A stretch of DNA of 64,000 nt from UBA2882 sp045542735. Its GTDB lineage: Bacteria; Bacillota; Clostridia; Lachnospirales; Lachnospiraceae. How positions within the stretch are numbered: the stretch's first letter is position 1; the number at the start of each line of letters is the position of its first letter. Below, piece after piece: positions 36,562 through 45,082 of the stretch. Location: assembly GCA_045542735.1 (NCBI GenBank), contig JAZQLQ010000026.1, forward strand, positions 186,001 to 250,000. The letters run 5' to 3'. The notes below the pieces were generated by a model. That model had not been told where the DNA came from, searched no databases, and was given only the letters and a program-made list of their open reading frames with translations. The position numbers and the translations under genes were made by a program.

Positions 36562-37113
36562 ATGGTAGCATTGATTATTGTTGTTATACTTGTGGTGATT
36601 GTAGGATTTGTGATTGCTACATATAATGAGTTGGTTCAGTTAAGGAATAAGGTAAAAAATGCTTTTGCACAGATTGATACACAGCTACAGAGAAGATTTG
36701 ACCTGATTCCCAATCTGGTAGAGACGGTTCAGGGATTTGCATCTCATGAGAAAGAGTTGCTGGAAAATGTTACAGCAAGCAGAAGCGGCTATATAAATGC
36801 CGGAACCAATCAGGAAAAGCTTGCCATGAATAATCAGCTGACAGCAGGCTTGCGTTCGTTGTTTGCAGTAGCAGAAAGTTATCCGGAGTTAAAGTCCAAT
36901 ACCAATTTCCTCAATATGCAGGAAGAACTTTCGGATACAGAAGACAAAATTATGTTTTCCAGACAGTTCTATAATGATGCGGTGACGATGTACAATAACA
37001 AGATACAGATGTTCCCCGGCAGCATCATTGCAGGAATGTTTGGATTTGTAGAAGAAGAGTTGTATGATGCTGATGAAAAAGCAAACGAGGTGCCTCGCGT
37101 AAAATTTAATTAG
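36562..37113 (+). CDS. lemA: LemA-family membrane protein
   Basis: 183 aa: an N-terminal membrane helix (about 3-21) followed by the diagnostic 'ATYNELVQLRNKVKNAFAQIDTQLQRRFDLIPNLVE' helix and a helical remainder ending in 'KVN'-like residues. Function of LemA is not settled; genes of this family are commonly next to DUF2207 proteins, as here, although the two genes are convergent. Confidence 0.95.
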   Translation: MVALIIVVILVVIVGFVIATYNELVQLRNKVKNAFAQIDTQLQRRFDLIPNLVETVQGFASHEKELLENVTASRSGYINAGTNQEKLAMNNQLTAGLRSLFAVAESYPELKSNTNFLNMQEELSDTEDKIMFSRQFYNDAVTMYNNKIQMFPGSIIAGMFGFVEEELYDADEKANEVPRVKFN

Positions 37114-37131
37114 AATAACCAAAACGTAAAT

Positions 37132-37178
37132 AAACCCGATTCCTTGGAATAAACCAGGGAACCGGGTTTTCTTTTTAT
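37132..37178. terminator. Terminator between convergent lemA and DUF2207 genes
   Basis: AAACCCGATTCCTTGG (37132-37147) pairs with CCAGGGAACCGGGTTT (37154-37169) with one mismatch and one wobble; T-rich tail TTCTTTTT on the plus strand. It can act for lemA. Confidence 0.85.
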
Positions 37179-37208
37179 CATAAAAGTATTGGATGCGTGA
37201 AACTGCGT

Positions 37209-39446
37209 CTAGTGACCACCGCCACCGCCGCCACCGCCACGGCCACCGCCGCCGTAACCGAAGCCGCCACCGCCACCACCGCTATAGGAGCCGTGGGAGC
37301 CGGAACGGACTGCCGAACGGAAGGAACGGCCATGAGAACGGTATCTTCCGGAACGATAGTAATTGTTGCTTAAAACCGGACTGTCATTTACTTCAGGACA
37401 ACGGAGGTTAATGGCATTAATAACTTTTTCAGAAATACCAAATGCCGTTGCATAAACCAAATATCTCTCCCACAAAGGCAATTCGATATAGGTACGCTCG
37501 TTCATTAAAGTATCGCTGTTTAAGAAATTGTATAAGCCTCTCCATTTTACATACTCATTTTCGCCAAACTGTGTCAGCAACACATATTTGGGAGCTTGTT
37601 TCTTTAAATAATGGGCAGCAAATAAAGCTACAATACCAAAGATAAAGTAAGAGCCATATGCCAAATCCATTCTTGTTTGATAGGAAATCAAATTTACAAG
37701 AATGATAAATATCAAACCTATCCATTGCAGTGCTTTAGCGATGTCCAGTAATGTCTGTTTGGGTTCTGTATAGTTTGCCTTTTGCAAGTAGTTCTCATTA
37801 ATACCGATAGTGACTGTGGAACTGTCCATATTTCTGACAAAGCGTTCCGTATTTACATAATCGGATGCAACACGTTGTTGGAATATATTCATCATAATCG
37901 TGTTGCCGGTTGCATGACGGACCAATAGATTAAAATAATACTCCTCGCTGAGGGTCAAAGGCTCGTAATCTGTTCCGGATGAGCCGGTTGTATCATTGGT
38001 TAATTCCAAATCTGCAGGTATTGGCTGAGAACTGATATCTGCCATGGGCGTATATGTTGTCTGTCCGTATACCGGCATTTGTCCACCCAACGGCACTTGG
38101 CCAAGCATTGGAACCTGTCCGTATATAGGAATCTGCCCGTATACTGCTTGCGACGGTATAGGTGGAGGCGTCTGCTGCATAGACGGGGGAATATATTTAA
38201 TGAGGATTTGTACCTCATCCGGTCCCCAATCCCTCAATTCAATATAATCTTTGCGGGCAAGACTTAGTAATACTGCAGAATAAACACCGGAATCATCTGC
38301 GGGTTTTTTATCTTTACAAAATACCAAAGCAGTTGCAAAGCTTGGATCCAGGTTGCTTGGAATCTCCCGATAATAGTCCATTGCCATTTCCGGTTCATAA
38401 AAAGCATATTTATTCCGCAAGCGTTTGGGAGTTGCCAATATATAGTAAAGAATAAAAGCAGATCCTGCCGCTAATAAAGCAAACACAACCAGCTTTTTCA
38501 CGGTATAATCGCGGGGCGCATCCGCATATGCCTGTTGTTCCTCGTAGATTTCATCCAATACATTGTCAGAAGAGTAAGCATTGGAGGGTGCATATTCGGT
38601 AAAAATATGTTTATCTTTACCATATGATACTAAGTCAAATTCAATGTATTCATTGTAGGGACGGAACTTCAATTGATCTTCATCCAGTTCAAAACGGAAA
38701 GTATAATAGCCGGGATTGATGATGTCAGATTCGGTCACGTGAAATTCATTGGCATTGGTACCATATGTATAGACATCATAATTTCCCTTCTTTGGCATAT
38801 CCTTCAAGGGGAAAAGAATCTCTGCTTCAAAGGACTCCAGATACTTGATGGTGTCTCCGGAGTAAAGTGCCAGATACAAATCGGAACAGTCGTTATAACG
38901 TAAAGCAGCGTTGTGCATCACGTATTCAATTTCAAAGACCATTTCCTCGCGATATACCCCGTCTATATAAAAGAATACACACTCGTATTGGGCATTGTAT
39001 TCGTCATAGGGACCTTCGCTGTGATACCACTTTCCGGGACCAAGACGACTGCTGACATAGTCTTCATCTTCCCAGTACAGTACGGGGCTTTCTTCATAAA
39101 CGATTTCTTTGCCATTGGGCAAAATTTGTTTTACGGAAAGCACTTCGTAGTCCACTTTGACGCCGTCAATATAATCTTCCGGTAAATCACGCCATAATTC
39201 CCAGAATGTATTGCTTCTAGATGCGGCATGGACATCAAAAGTCAATCTTTCTGTGATGTAAACCGAGCCTTCACTGCCCTGTTCGTCTATCACAACGGCC
39301 TCATAGTCTACATCCGTAATTCTTGCATAATCATTGGGATTGAGGCTGATATCTTCTGATGAAAGATATGCGCCTATGGCAGGAAAGATAAACATTCCGG
39401 CCAAGACAAGCCAAACGATTAAAGTATACTTTGTTGTTTTTTGCAC
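37209..39446 (-). CDS. DUF2207-family membrane protein with Gly-rich tail
   Basis: 745 aa. An N-terminal membrane helix or signal anchor ('LIVWLVLAGMFIFPAIGAYL'), a long extracellular beta-rich region, a second helix (about 335-352), a proline/glutamine/glycine-rich segment near 420-470, two further helices (about 575-600), and a C-terminal tail of about 25 almost pure glycine plus His. Glycine codons make the 3' end GC-rich. The LemA neighbour supports the family assignment. Function unknown. Confidence 0.88.
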   Translation of the reverse strand: MQKTTKYTLIVWLVLAGMFIFPAIGAYLSSEDISLNPNDYARITDVDYEAVVIDEQGSEGSVYITERLTFDVHAASRSNTFWELWRDLPEDYIDGVKVDYEVLSVKQILPNGKEIVYEESPVLYWEDEDYVSSRLGPGKWYHSEGPYDEYNAQYECVFFYIDGVYREEMVFEIEYVMHNAALRYNDCSDLYLALYSGDTIKYLESFEAEILFPLKDMPKKGNYDVYTYGTNANEFHVTESDIINPGYYTFRFELDEDQLKFRPYNEYIEFDLVSYGKDKHIFTEYAPSNAYSSDNVLDEIYEEQQAYADAPRDYTVKKLVVFALLAAGSAFILYYILATPKRLRNKYAFYEPEMAMDYYREIPSNLDPSFATALVFCKDKKPADDSGVYSAVLLSLARKDYIELRDWGPDEVQILIKYIPPSMQQTPPPIPSQAVYGQIPIYGQVPMLGQVPLGGQMPVYGQTTYTPMADISSQPIPADLELTNDTTGSSGTDYEPLTLSEEYYFNLLVRHATGNTIMMNIFQQRVASDYVNTERFVRNMDSSTVTIGINENYLQKANYTEPKQTLLDIAKALQWIGLIFIILVNLISYQTRMDLAYGSYFIFGIVALFAAHYLKKQAPKYVLLTQFGENEYVKWRGLYNFLNSDTLMNERTYIELPLWERYLVYATAFGISEKVINAINLRCPEVNDSPVLSNNYYRSGRYRSHGRSFRSAVRSGSHGSYSGGGGGGFGYGGGGRGGGGGGGGH

Positions 39447-39577
39447 TGTTCCCCCTCCTTTTACAAAATAAGATTAAAAAAAGTATATTAAATTTTGAAA
39501 CAAGTGTAAAGTAATCTATATTCATTTGGACGATGTTTTGGTAAAATAAATTGATATATTTGAAAGGATGTAAAAAG

Positions 39578-40669
39578 ATGGCGAAAAATCAAGAAACTAA
39601 ATCAACGTACAAATATGTACAGGGAAGTTTATATATTTTGAATACTTGTCTTTTAGCATGTCATGTGTTCTTTTTGATATTTTTCAAACAGCTTGGTGCT
39701 GATATACTGTACTATTGCAATTACTTAAGTGTCATTACATATATCGCAGTTTATTTTTTGATCAAATTTGGAAAGCCGCAGGAACGAGGCTTTGTAGACC
39801 GGAGAGTAGTCAGTACTATCTATGGAGAATTGTATATATATCTGGTAATTGCCACAATATGTGTAGGATATGAATTTGGATTTTTACAATATTGCTTTAG
39901 TATTGCTGCCAGTATTATTTATGCGCCATACTTTTTTAGCAGAGAAAAAAGAATCAGTAAGACGGCCAGTCTTTTATCCTTAATAGTAATTGCAACCTAT
40001 ATGGTTCTTCGCGCTTGGGCATTTAATCATACGCCCATATATAAAATAGATGATGCTGTTGCACAGGTGTTTTATATGGGTAATTCGTTGATTACTTTGG
40101 TTACAACATATATTATGACACGTATTTTTACTACAACGGTATTTCAGCAGGAGGACACACTCATCAGCATTGCTGACTATGATGCCCTTACGGGATTACG
40201 GAATCGCAGAGCGATGTTACAGGTGTTGGATAATTTTCAGAAGGAATGTTCCAAAAAGAAAAAGCTGTTATGTGTGGCATTTTTAGATATCGACTTTTTT
40301 AAAAAAGTAAATGATACTTACGGTCATGATGCGGGTGATGTGGTATTAAAAGATTTGGCAGATTTGCTTTTGAGTAGGGAAAGTGAAGTCAAAGGTTTCC
40401 GCTGTGCAAGATGGGGCGGAGAAGAATTTGTATTGGCATATCTGGCAGATCAGGATGGTAAGGAAGCAATTATTCGTGAGTTGGAGAATATTAGAGCGAC
40501 TGTAGAGAAAAAGACGGTTGAATACAATGGCATGACCATTCGCCATACCCTCACAATCGGAGCTGCTTTCTATGATGGTACAGGAGATATTGAGTCATTG
40601 ATTAATGAGGCAGATAAAAAGCTTTATACAGGAAAAGAAACATCAAGAAATTGTGTGGTGTATGAATAG
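39578..40669 (+). CDS. Membrane diguanylate cyclase (GGDEF)
   Basis: 363 aa from the ATG at 39578 (GAAAGGATG upstream). About six membrane helices in the first ~195 residues, then a GGDEF domain with 'DALTGLRNRRAM' and active-site motif 'ARWGGEEFVLAY' (GGEEF, a functional variant). The inhibitory RxxD site upstream of GGEEF is not evident. Likely synthesises cyclic di-GMP in response to an unknown signal. Confidence 0.93.
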   Translation: MAKNQETKSTYKYVQGSLYILNTCLLACHVFFLIFFKQLGADILYYCNYLSVITYIAVYFLIKFGKPQERGFVDRRVVSTIYGELYIYLVIATICVGYEFGFLQYCFSIAASIIYAPYFFSREKRISKTASLLSLIVIATYMVLRAWAFNHTPIYKIDDAVAQVFYMGNSLITLVTTYIMTRIFTTTVFQQEDTLISIADYDALTGLRNRRAMLQVLDNFQKECSKKKKLLCVAFLDIDFFKKVNDTYGHDAGDVVLKDLADLLLSRESEVKGFRCARWGGEEFVLAYLADQDGKEAIIRELENIRATVEKKTVEYNGMTIRHTLTIGAAFYDGTGDIESLINEADKKLYTGKETSRNCVVYE

Positions 40670-40695
40670 GGGGGATGCATCCCCCTATTTTTTAT
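40665..40695 (+). terminator. Intrinsic terminator overlapping the GGDEF stop codon
   Basis: AATAGGGGGG, ATGCAT loop, CCCCCTATT and a T run: stem 40665-40692 with T tail to 40693. It can also serve the minus-strand small ORF. Confidence 0.85.
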
Positions 40696-40844
40696 TCTCC
40701 GCCGGGGCCGTCTTTTCTGGGTCGGGTAGATTCGGGGAGGGGTTCTACAGGCGTATTTTCTTTCTCATTTTTGACGCTGCTTCTTACAGAAATGTTTCCT
40801 TCATTTGTTACATTTTTTTCATTTTTATTTTGGGATTTTTCCAT
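40692..40844 (-). CDS. Small hydrophilic protein (50 aa), putative
   Basis: Begins at an ATG (40842-40844 on plus, read on minus) preceded by AAAGGCGGTG, 6 bases away. 50 residues: lysine/asparagine-rich, then a proline/glutamate-rich tail ending in 'RPRKDGPGGE'. No membrane segment or known domain. The GPGG end and defined RBS make it plausible as a small peptide, but coding status is uncertain. A longer frame to 40910 is not supported. Confidence 0.45.
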   Translation of the reverse strand: MEKSQNKNEKNVTNEGNISVRSSVKNEKENTPVEPLPESTRPRKDGPGGE

Positions 40845-40982
40845 TTTTTCACCGCCTTTCAAATCTAGTTTATGCAAAATGAAAAAAACCATACAGGAGA
40901 GAGTGACCAAAAAGGTTTTGATTTATCTCAGAGGATTTTTTTTGTCTTTTTGTCCATACTAGGATGAAAAGGAGTAGAAAAA

Positions 40983-43142
40983 ATGAAAGATAAAATTTTT
41001 GGTGTGTTACAACGAGTGGGGCGGAGCTTTATGCTACCCATTGCAATTCTTCCTGTGGCAGGCTTGCTATTGGGAATCGGTAGTTCATTTACCAATACAA
41101 CAACCATTGAAACCTATGGATTGACAGGTGTACTGGGAGAAGGAACGCTACTACATGCGTTACTGGTCATTATGAGTCGGGTAGGCGGTATTATTTTTGA
41201 TAACCTACCGTTGATTTTTGCCGTAGGCGTTGCTATCGGAATGGCAAAAAAAGAAAAAGAAGTGGCAGCATTATCGGCGGCTATTGCGTATTTTGTAATG
41301 CATACAGCCATTAGTGCCATGCTGACTATTAATGGATTGATTTCCGGTGATGGCCAAATTGCTGAGGGAGTATTGGAAGGAACAGTTGCCAATGTGTGTG
41401 GTATCCAAAGTTTGCAGATGGGTGTATTTGGCGGTGTGATTGTAGGCTTGGGTGTTGCGGCACTTCACAATCGTTTTTATAAAATTAAGTTGCCCAATGC
41501 ATTGTCATTTTTCGGAGGAACCCGGTTTGTTCCCATTATTTCCACAGTGGCATATATGCTGGTTGGTATCCTTATGTATTTCTTGTGGCCGCCGGTACAA
41601 AACGGCATCTATGCCCTTGGCAATTTGGTAACCGGCTCGGGATATATAGGTACATTGATCTTTGGCTTGATTAAGCGTGCCTTGATTCCCTTTGGCTTAC
41701 ATCATGTATTTTATATGCCCTTTTGGCATACTGCGGTAGGCGGTACCATGGAAGTGGCGGGCCAGACGGTACAGGGTGCTCAAAATATTTTCTTTGCACA
41801 GTTAGCCGATGCTTCCAATGTTGCACATTTTAGTGCGGATGCTGCCAGATTTTTCTCCGGTGAGTTTATCTTTATGATCTTTGGATTGCCCGGTGCAGCC
41901 TTAGCTATGTATCACTGTGCAAAACCGGAAAAGAAAAAGGCGGCAGGAGGATTGTTACTATCTGCGGCTCTGACTTGTATAGCGACAGGTATTACTGAGC
42001 CTATTGAATTTTCCTTCTTATTTGTAGCGCCGGTGCTTTTTGTGGTGCAAGTCATTTTAGCAGGTTCGGCATATATGATTGCCCATATGCTGGATATTGC
42101 AGTTGGCTTGACGTTTTCCGGTGGTCTGTTGGATTTCTTCCTGTTTGGTATTTTGCAGGGAAATGAAAAAACTGACTGGATGAAAGTGATACCTGTAGGT
42201 ATTGTATATTTCTTTTTATACTACTTTATCTTTAAATTCCTGATTCGGAAATTGGATTTAAAGACACCGGGCAGAGAGGACGATGACGGTGAAGTGAAGC
42301 TTTATACCAAGGCGGATGTCAATGCCAGAAAAGAAAAACAAGACGGTAAACAAGCAGTGGATTCTATCAGTGAGGCAATTGTCAGAGGCTTGGGCGGAAA
42401 GAGTAATATCAGCGATGTGGATTGTTGCGCTACGAGACTGCGTTGTACGGTAGTGGATGCAACCAAAATCAATGATATTACACTAAAAGGAAGCGGCGCG
42501 TCCGGCGTGATTCATAAAGGAAATGGTGTACAGATTATATATGGTCCGCATGTGACGGTTATCAAATCTGATCTGGAGGATTATTTGGTAAATGCACCGG
42601 ATATTTTGACAGAAAATAAAGAAACTGTAGTTGAGAAAACGGCAGGAGTGAAGTATGATAAAAAAGAAAAGAAATGTACCAAAACCATTGTAATTTCCAG
42701 CCCCGTAAGTGGTGTGGCGGCAGATCTTTCCACAGCACCGGATGAAGCTTTTGCGGACAAAATGATGGGAGACGGCGTTGTAATCACGCCACAGGATGAA
42801 ATCGTGCGGGCGCCGGAAGACGGCGAAGTGACGTTTGTCTTTGATACCAAGCATGCTCTTGGGTTTACTACAGATTTGGGTATCACATTATTATTGCACA
42901 TTGGCATTGACACGGTGAAGTTAAAGGGTAAGGGATTTGAAGTCTTGGTCAAAGCCGGACAAAAAGTAAGAAAGGGAACTCCGCTTTTACAATTGGATCT
43001 TGCGTATCTAAAGGAACATGCCCCTTCTCTGGTATCGCCGATTTTGTGCACAGAGCTGACAGAGGATCAGAAAGTCCGCCTACTGAAAGAGGGAGACATC
43101 AAGGCAGGAGCAGACTTATTTGCAATTGATTTTTATGAATGA
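40983..43142 (+). CDS. PTS system EIICBA transporter (glucose/GlcNAc family)
   Basis: 719 aa. EIIC membrane part (about 1-400; starts 'MLPIAILPVAGLLLGIG', contains 'TGITEPIEFSFLF'), EIIB domain with phosphocysteine region 'DVDCCATRLRCTV' near 483, and a C-terminal EIIA domain with active His in 'LLLHIGIDTVKLKG' near 640. Such three-domain order (C-B-A) is typical of the glucose/N-acetylglucosamine group. Specific sugar not determined. It leads an operon with HPr and EI. Confidence 0.93.
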   Translation: MKDKIFGVLQRVGRSFMLPIAILPVAGLLLGIGSSFTNTTTIETYGLTGVLGEGTLLHALLVIMSRVGGIIFDNLPLIFAVGVAIGMAKKEKEVAALSAAIAYFVMHTAISAMLTINGLISGDGQIAEGVLEGTVANVCGIQSLQMGVFGGVIVGLGVAALHNRFYKIKLPNALSFFGGTRFVPIISTVAYMLVGILMYFLWPPVQNGIYALGNLVTGSGYIGTLIFGLIKRALIPFGLHHVFYMPFWHTAVGGTMEVAGQTVQGAQNIFFAQLADASNVAHFSADAARFFSGEFIFMIFGLPGAALAMYHCAKPEKKKAAGGLLLSAALTCIATGITEPIEFSFLFVAPVLFVVQVILAGSAYMIAHMLDIAVGLTFSGGLLDFFLFGILQGNEKTDWMKVIPVGIVYFFLYYFIFKFLIRKLDLKTPGREDDDGEVKLYTKADVNARKEKQDGKQAVDSISEAIVRGLGGKSNISDVDCCATRLRCTVVDATKINDITLKGSGASGVIHKGNGVQIIYGPHVTVIKSDLEDYLVNAPDILTENKETVVEKTAGVKYDKKEKKCTKTIVISSPVSGVAADLSTAPDEAFADKMMGDGVVITPQDEIVRAPEDGEVTFVFDTKHALGFTTDLGITLLLHIGIDTVKLKGKGFEVLVKAGQKVRKGTPLLQLDLAYLKEHAPSLVSPILCTELTEDQKVRLLKEGDIKAGADLFAIDFYE

Positions 43143-43161
43143 TCAATGGAAAGGAAATTCA

Positions 43162-43419
43162 ATGAAAGCATTTCAATATAAAATTCAGGATGAGATTGGG
43201 ATTCATGCAAGGCCGGCAGGTCTTTTGGTAAAAGAAGCAAAACAATATAAGAGTAAAATCACATTAAAAATAAATGGTAAAGAAGCAGAGGCAACCAAGC
43301 TTATGGCGGTTATGAGCCTTGGGGTAAAAAACGGACAGACTATAGAAGTGATGGTAGATGGAGAAGATGAGGAAGTGGCAATAGCAAGGATGCAGACATT
43401 TTTCCGGCAAAATCTCTAA
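43162..43419 (+). CDS. ptsH: Phosphocarrier protein HPr, with Lys at the Ser46 position
   Basis: 85 aa from the ATG at 43162 (GGAAAGGAAA upstream). 'GIHARPAG' carries the active His15 and Arg17. At residue 46, where Gram-positive HPr carries the serine that HPr kinase phosphorylates, the sequence reads T45-K46-L47-M48 ('ATKLMAVMSLG'). The sequence therefore looks unable to be regulated by Ser46 phosphorylation. Sits between EIICBA and EI, so it is likely the transport HPr. Confidence 0.92.
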   Translation: MKAFQYKIQDEIGIHARPAGLLVKEAKQYKSKITLKINGKEAEATKLMAVMSLGVKNGQTIEVMVDGEDEEVAIARMQTFFRQNL

Positions 43420-43436
43420 AAATAGGAGGGATACTT

Positions 43437-45056
43437 GTGAAAAGTTTTCAAGGAAAACCTGTTTACAAGGGAATCGTAATGGGACCTGCCATTGTTTTGA
43501 GAAAAAACGATTATCAGGTAAAAAGAGTGAGAATTGAAGATAAAGAGCGGGAAATTAAACGTTTTGAACAGGCCACAGAGCAAGCAAAAGAGCAATTACA
43601 AAAACTCTATGAAAAGGCTTTGGTGGAGGTTGGGGAAGCAAGTGCGGCAATTTTTGAAGTGCACCAGATGATGCTGGAGGATGAAGATTATCTGGAAGCC
43701 ATCAGCAATATGATACGCACAGAGTTTGTCAACGCGGAGTATGCAGTGGCTGTGACAGGGGATAATTTTTCCCGGATGTTTGCATCAATGGATGACGATT
43801 ATATGAAGGCCCGCGCTACGGATGTGGTGGATATTTCTGAGCGTCTGGTACGCAATTTGAGTGGCAATGATGAGACGGGTTTTGGAACAGGTGAAGCGGG
43901 GATTGTCATTGCAGATGATTTAAGTCCCAGTGAAACGGTACAAATGGACAAGGATAAGATATTAGCCTTTGTCACTGTCCATGGATCAACCAACTCCCAT
44001 ACGGCGATTCTGGCCCGCATGATGAATATTCCGGCATTGGTAGGTGTACCGCTTTCCTTGGATAAGATTGAAAATGGTACAACTGTAATTGTAGATGGAT
44101 TCAGAGGAACCGTTATCGTGAATCCGGATGAACAAAAGAAAAAGGAAACGGAAAAACGTATGAGGGAAGAGCAGGAAAAATTAAACCTGTTGCAGGAACT
44201 AAAAGGAAAAGAAAATGTGACGCGCAGTGGTCGGAAGATGAATATATATGCCAATATCGGCAGCGTGAATGATATCGGCTATGTGTTGGAAAATGATGCC
44301 GGTGGAATCGGGCTTTTCCGGAGCGAATTTCTCTATCTTGGAAAGAATGATTATCCCACAGAGGAAGAGCAGTATCTGGTATATAAGCAGGCAGCCCAGA
44401 TGATGGCAGGTAAAAAAGTGATTATCCGTACCTTGGATATTGGTGCAGATAAGCAGGTAGATTATTTTAATCTGGAGAAAGAGGAAAATCCCGCCATGGG
44501 ATATCGTGCAATCCGTATTTGCATAAAGCAACCGGAGATATTTAAGACCCAGTTACGGGCGTTATTCCGTGCAGCGGTTTATGGTAATGTTTCTGTCATG
44601 TATCCCATGATTACTTCGGTAGAGGAAGTGCAACAGATTTATGCCATTGTGGAGGAAGTCAAAACTGAGTTGGATAAACAGGGGATTCAATATCAGATTC
44701 CGGAGCAGGGAATCATGATTGAGACACCGGCAGCGGTTATGGTTAGTGATGAGCTGGCAGAGCTTGTGGATTTCTTTAGTATCGGAACCAATGACCTGAC
44801 CCAGTACACCCTGGCAATTGATAGGCAGAATGAGAAACTGGATGATTTTTACAACCCTCATCATAAGGCAATTTTGCGCATGATTCAGATGGTGGTAGAT
44901 AATGCCCACAAGCATGATAAATGGGTGGGTATCTGTGGAGAACTGGGAGCAGATATTGAGCTGACGGAAGAGTTTGTCCGCATGGGAGTTGATGAGCTGT
45001 CGGTTGCACCGTCTATGGTCTTGAAGCTTCGGAAGATTATTCGGGAGATGGAATAA
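43437..45056 (+). CDS. ptsI: PTS enzyme I (PEP-protein phosphotransferase)
   Basis: 539 aa with GTG start and GGAGGGAT ribosome site. Phosphohistidine region 'VHGSTNSHTAILARM' (about 182-196), and PEP-binding C-terminal TIM barrel with 'DIGLFRSEF'-type motif, 'RTLDIGADKQ', 'GTNDLTQYTLAIDRQNEK' and catalytic Cys in 'GICGELGAD'. Slightly shorter than the usual ~570 but all core motifs are present. Completes the general PTS with HPr. Confidence 0.95.
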   Translation: MKSFQGKPVYKGIVMGPAIVLRKNDYQVKRVRIEDKEREIKRFEQATEQAKEQLQKLYEKALVEVGEASAAIFEVHQMMLEDEDYLEAISNMIRTEFVNAEYAVAVTGDNFSRMFASMDDDYMKARATDVVDISERLVRNLSGNDETGFGTGEAGIVIADDLSPSETVQMDKDKILAFVTVHGSTNSHTAILARMMNIPALVGVPLSLDKIENGTTVIVDGFRGTVIVNPDEQKKKETEKRMREEQEKLNLLQELKGKENVTRSGRKMNIYANIGSVNDIGYVLENDAGGIGLFRSEFLYLGKNDYPTEEEQYLVYKQAAQMMAGKKVIIRTLDIGADKQVDYFNLEKEENPAMGYRAIRICIKQPEIFKTQLRALFRAAVYGNVSVMYPMITSVEEVQQIYAIVEEVKTELDKQGIQYQIPEQGIMIETPAAVMVSDELAELVDFFSIGTNDLTQYTLAIDRQNEKLDDFYNPHHKAILRMIQMVVDNAHKHDKWVGICGELGADIELTEEFVRMGVDELSVAPSMVLKLRKIIREME

Positions 45057-45082
45057 ATATCACTGAAAAAGGACAATGTGTT

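Noticed and set aside
40870..40982. Possible antiterminator (LicT/SacY-type) target before the PTS gene
   Set aside because: The sequence does not match the RAT consensus; no terminator competing with it was seen.
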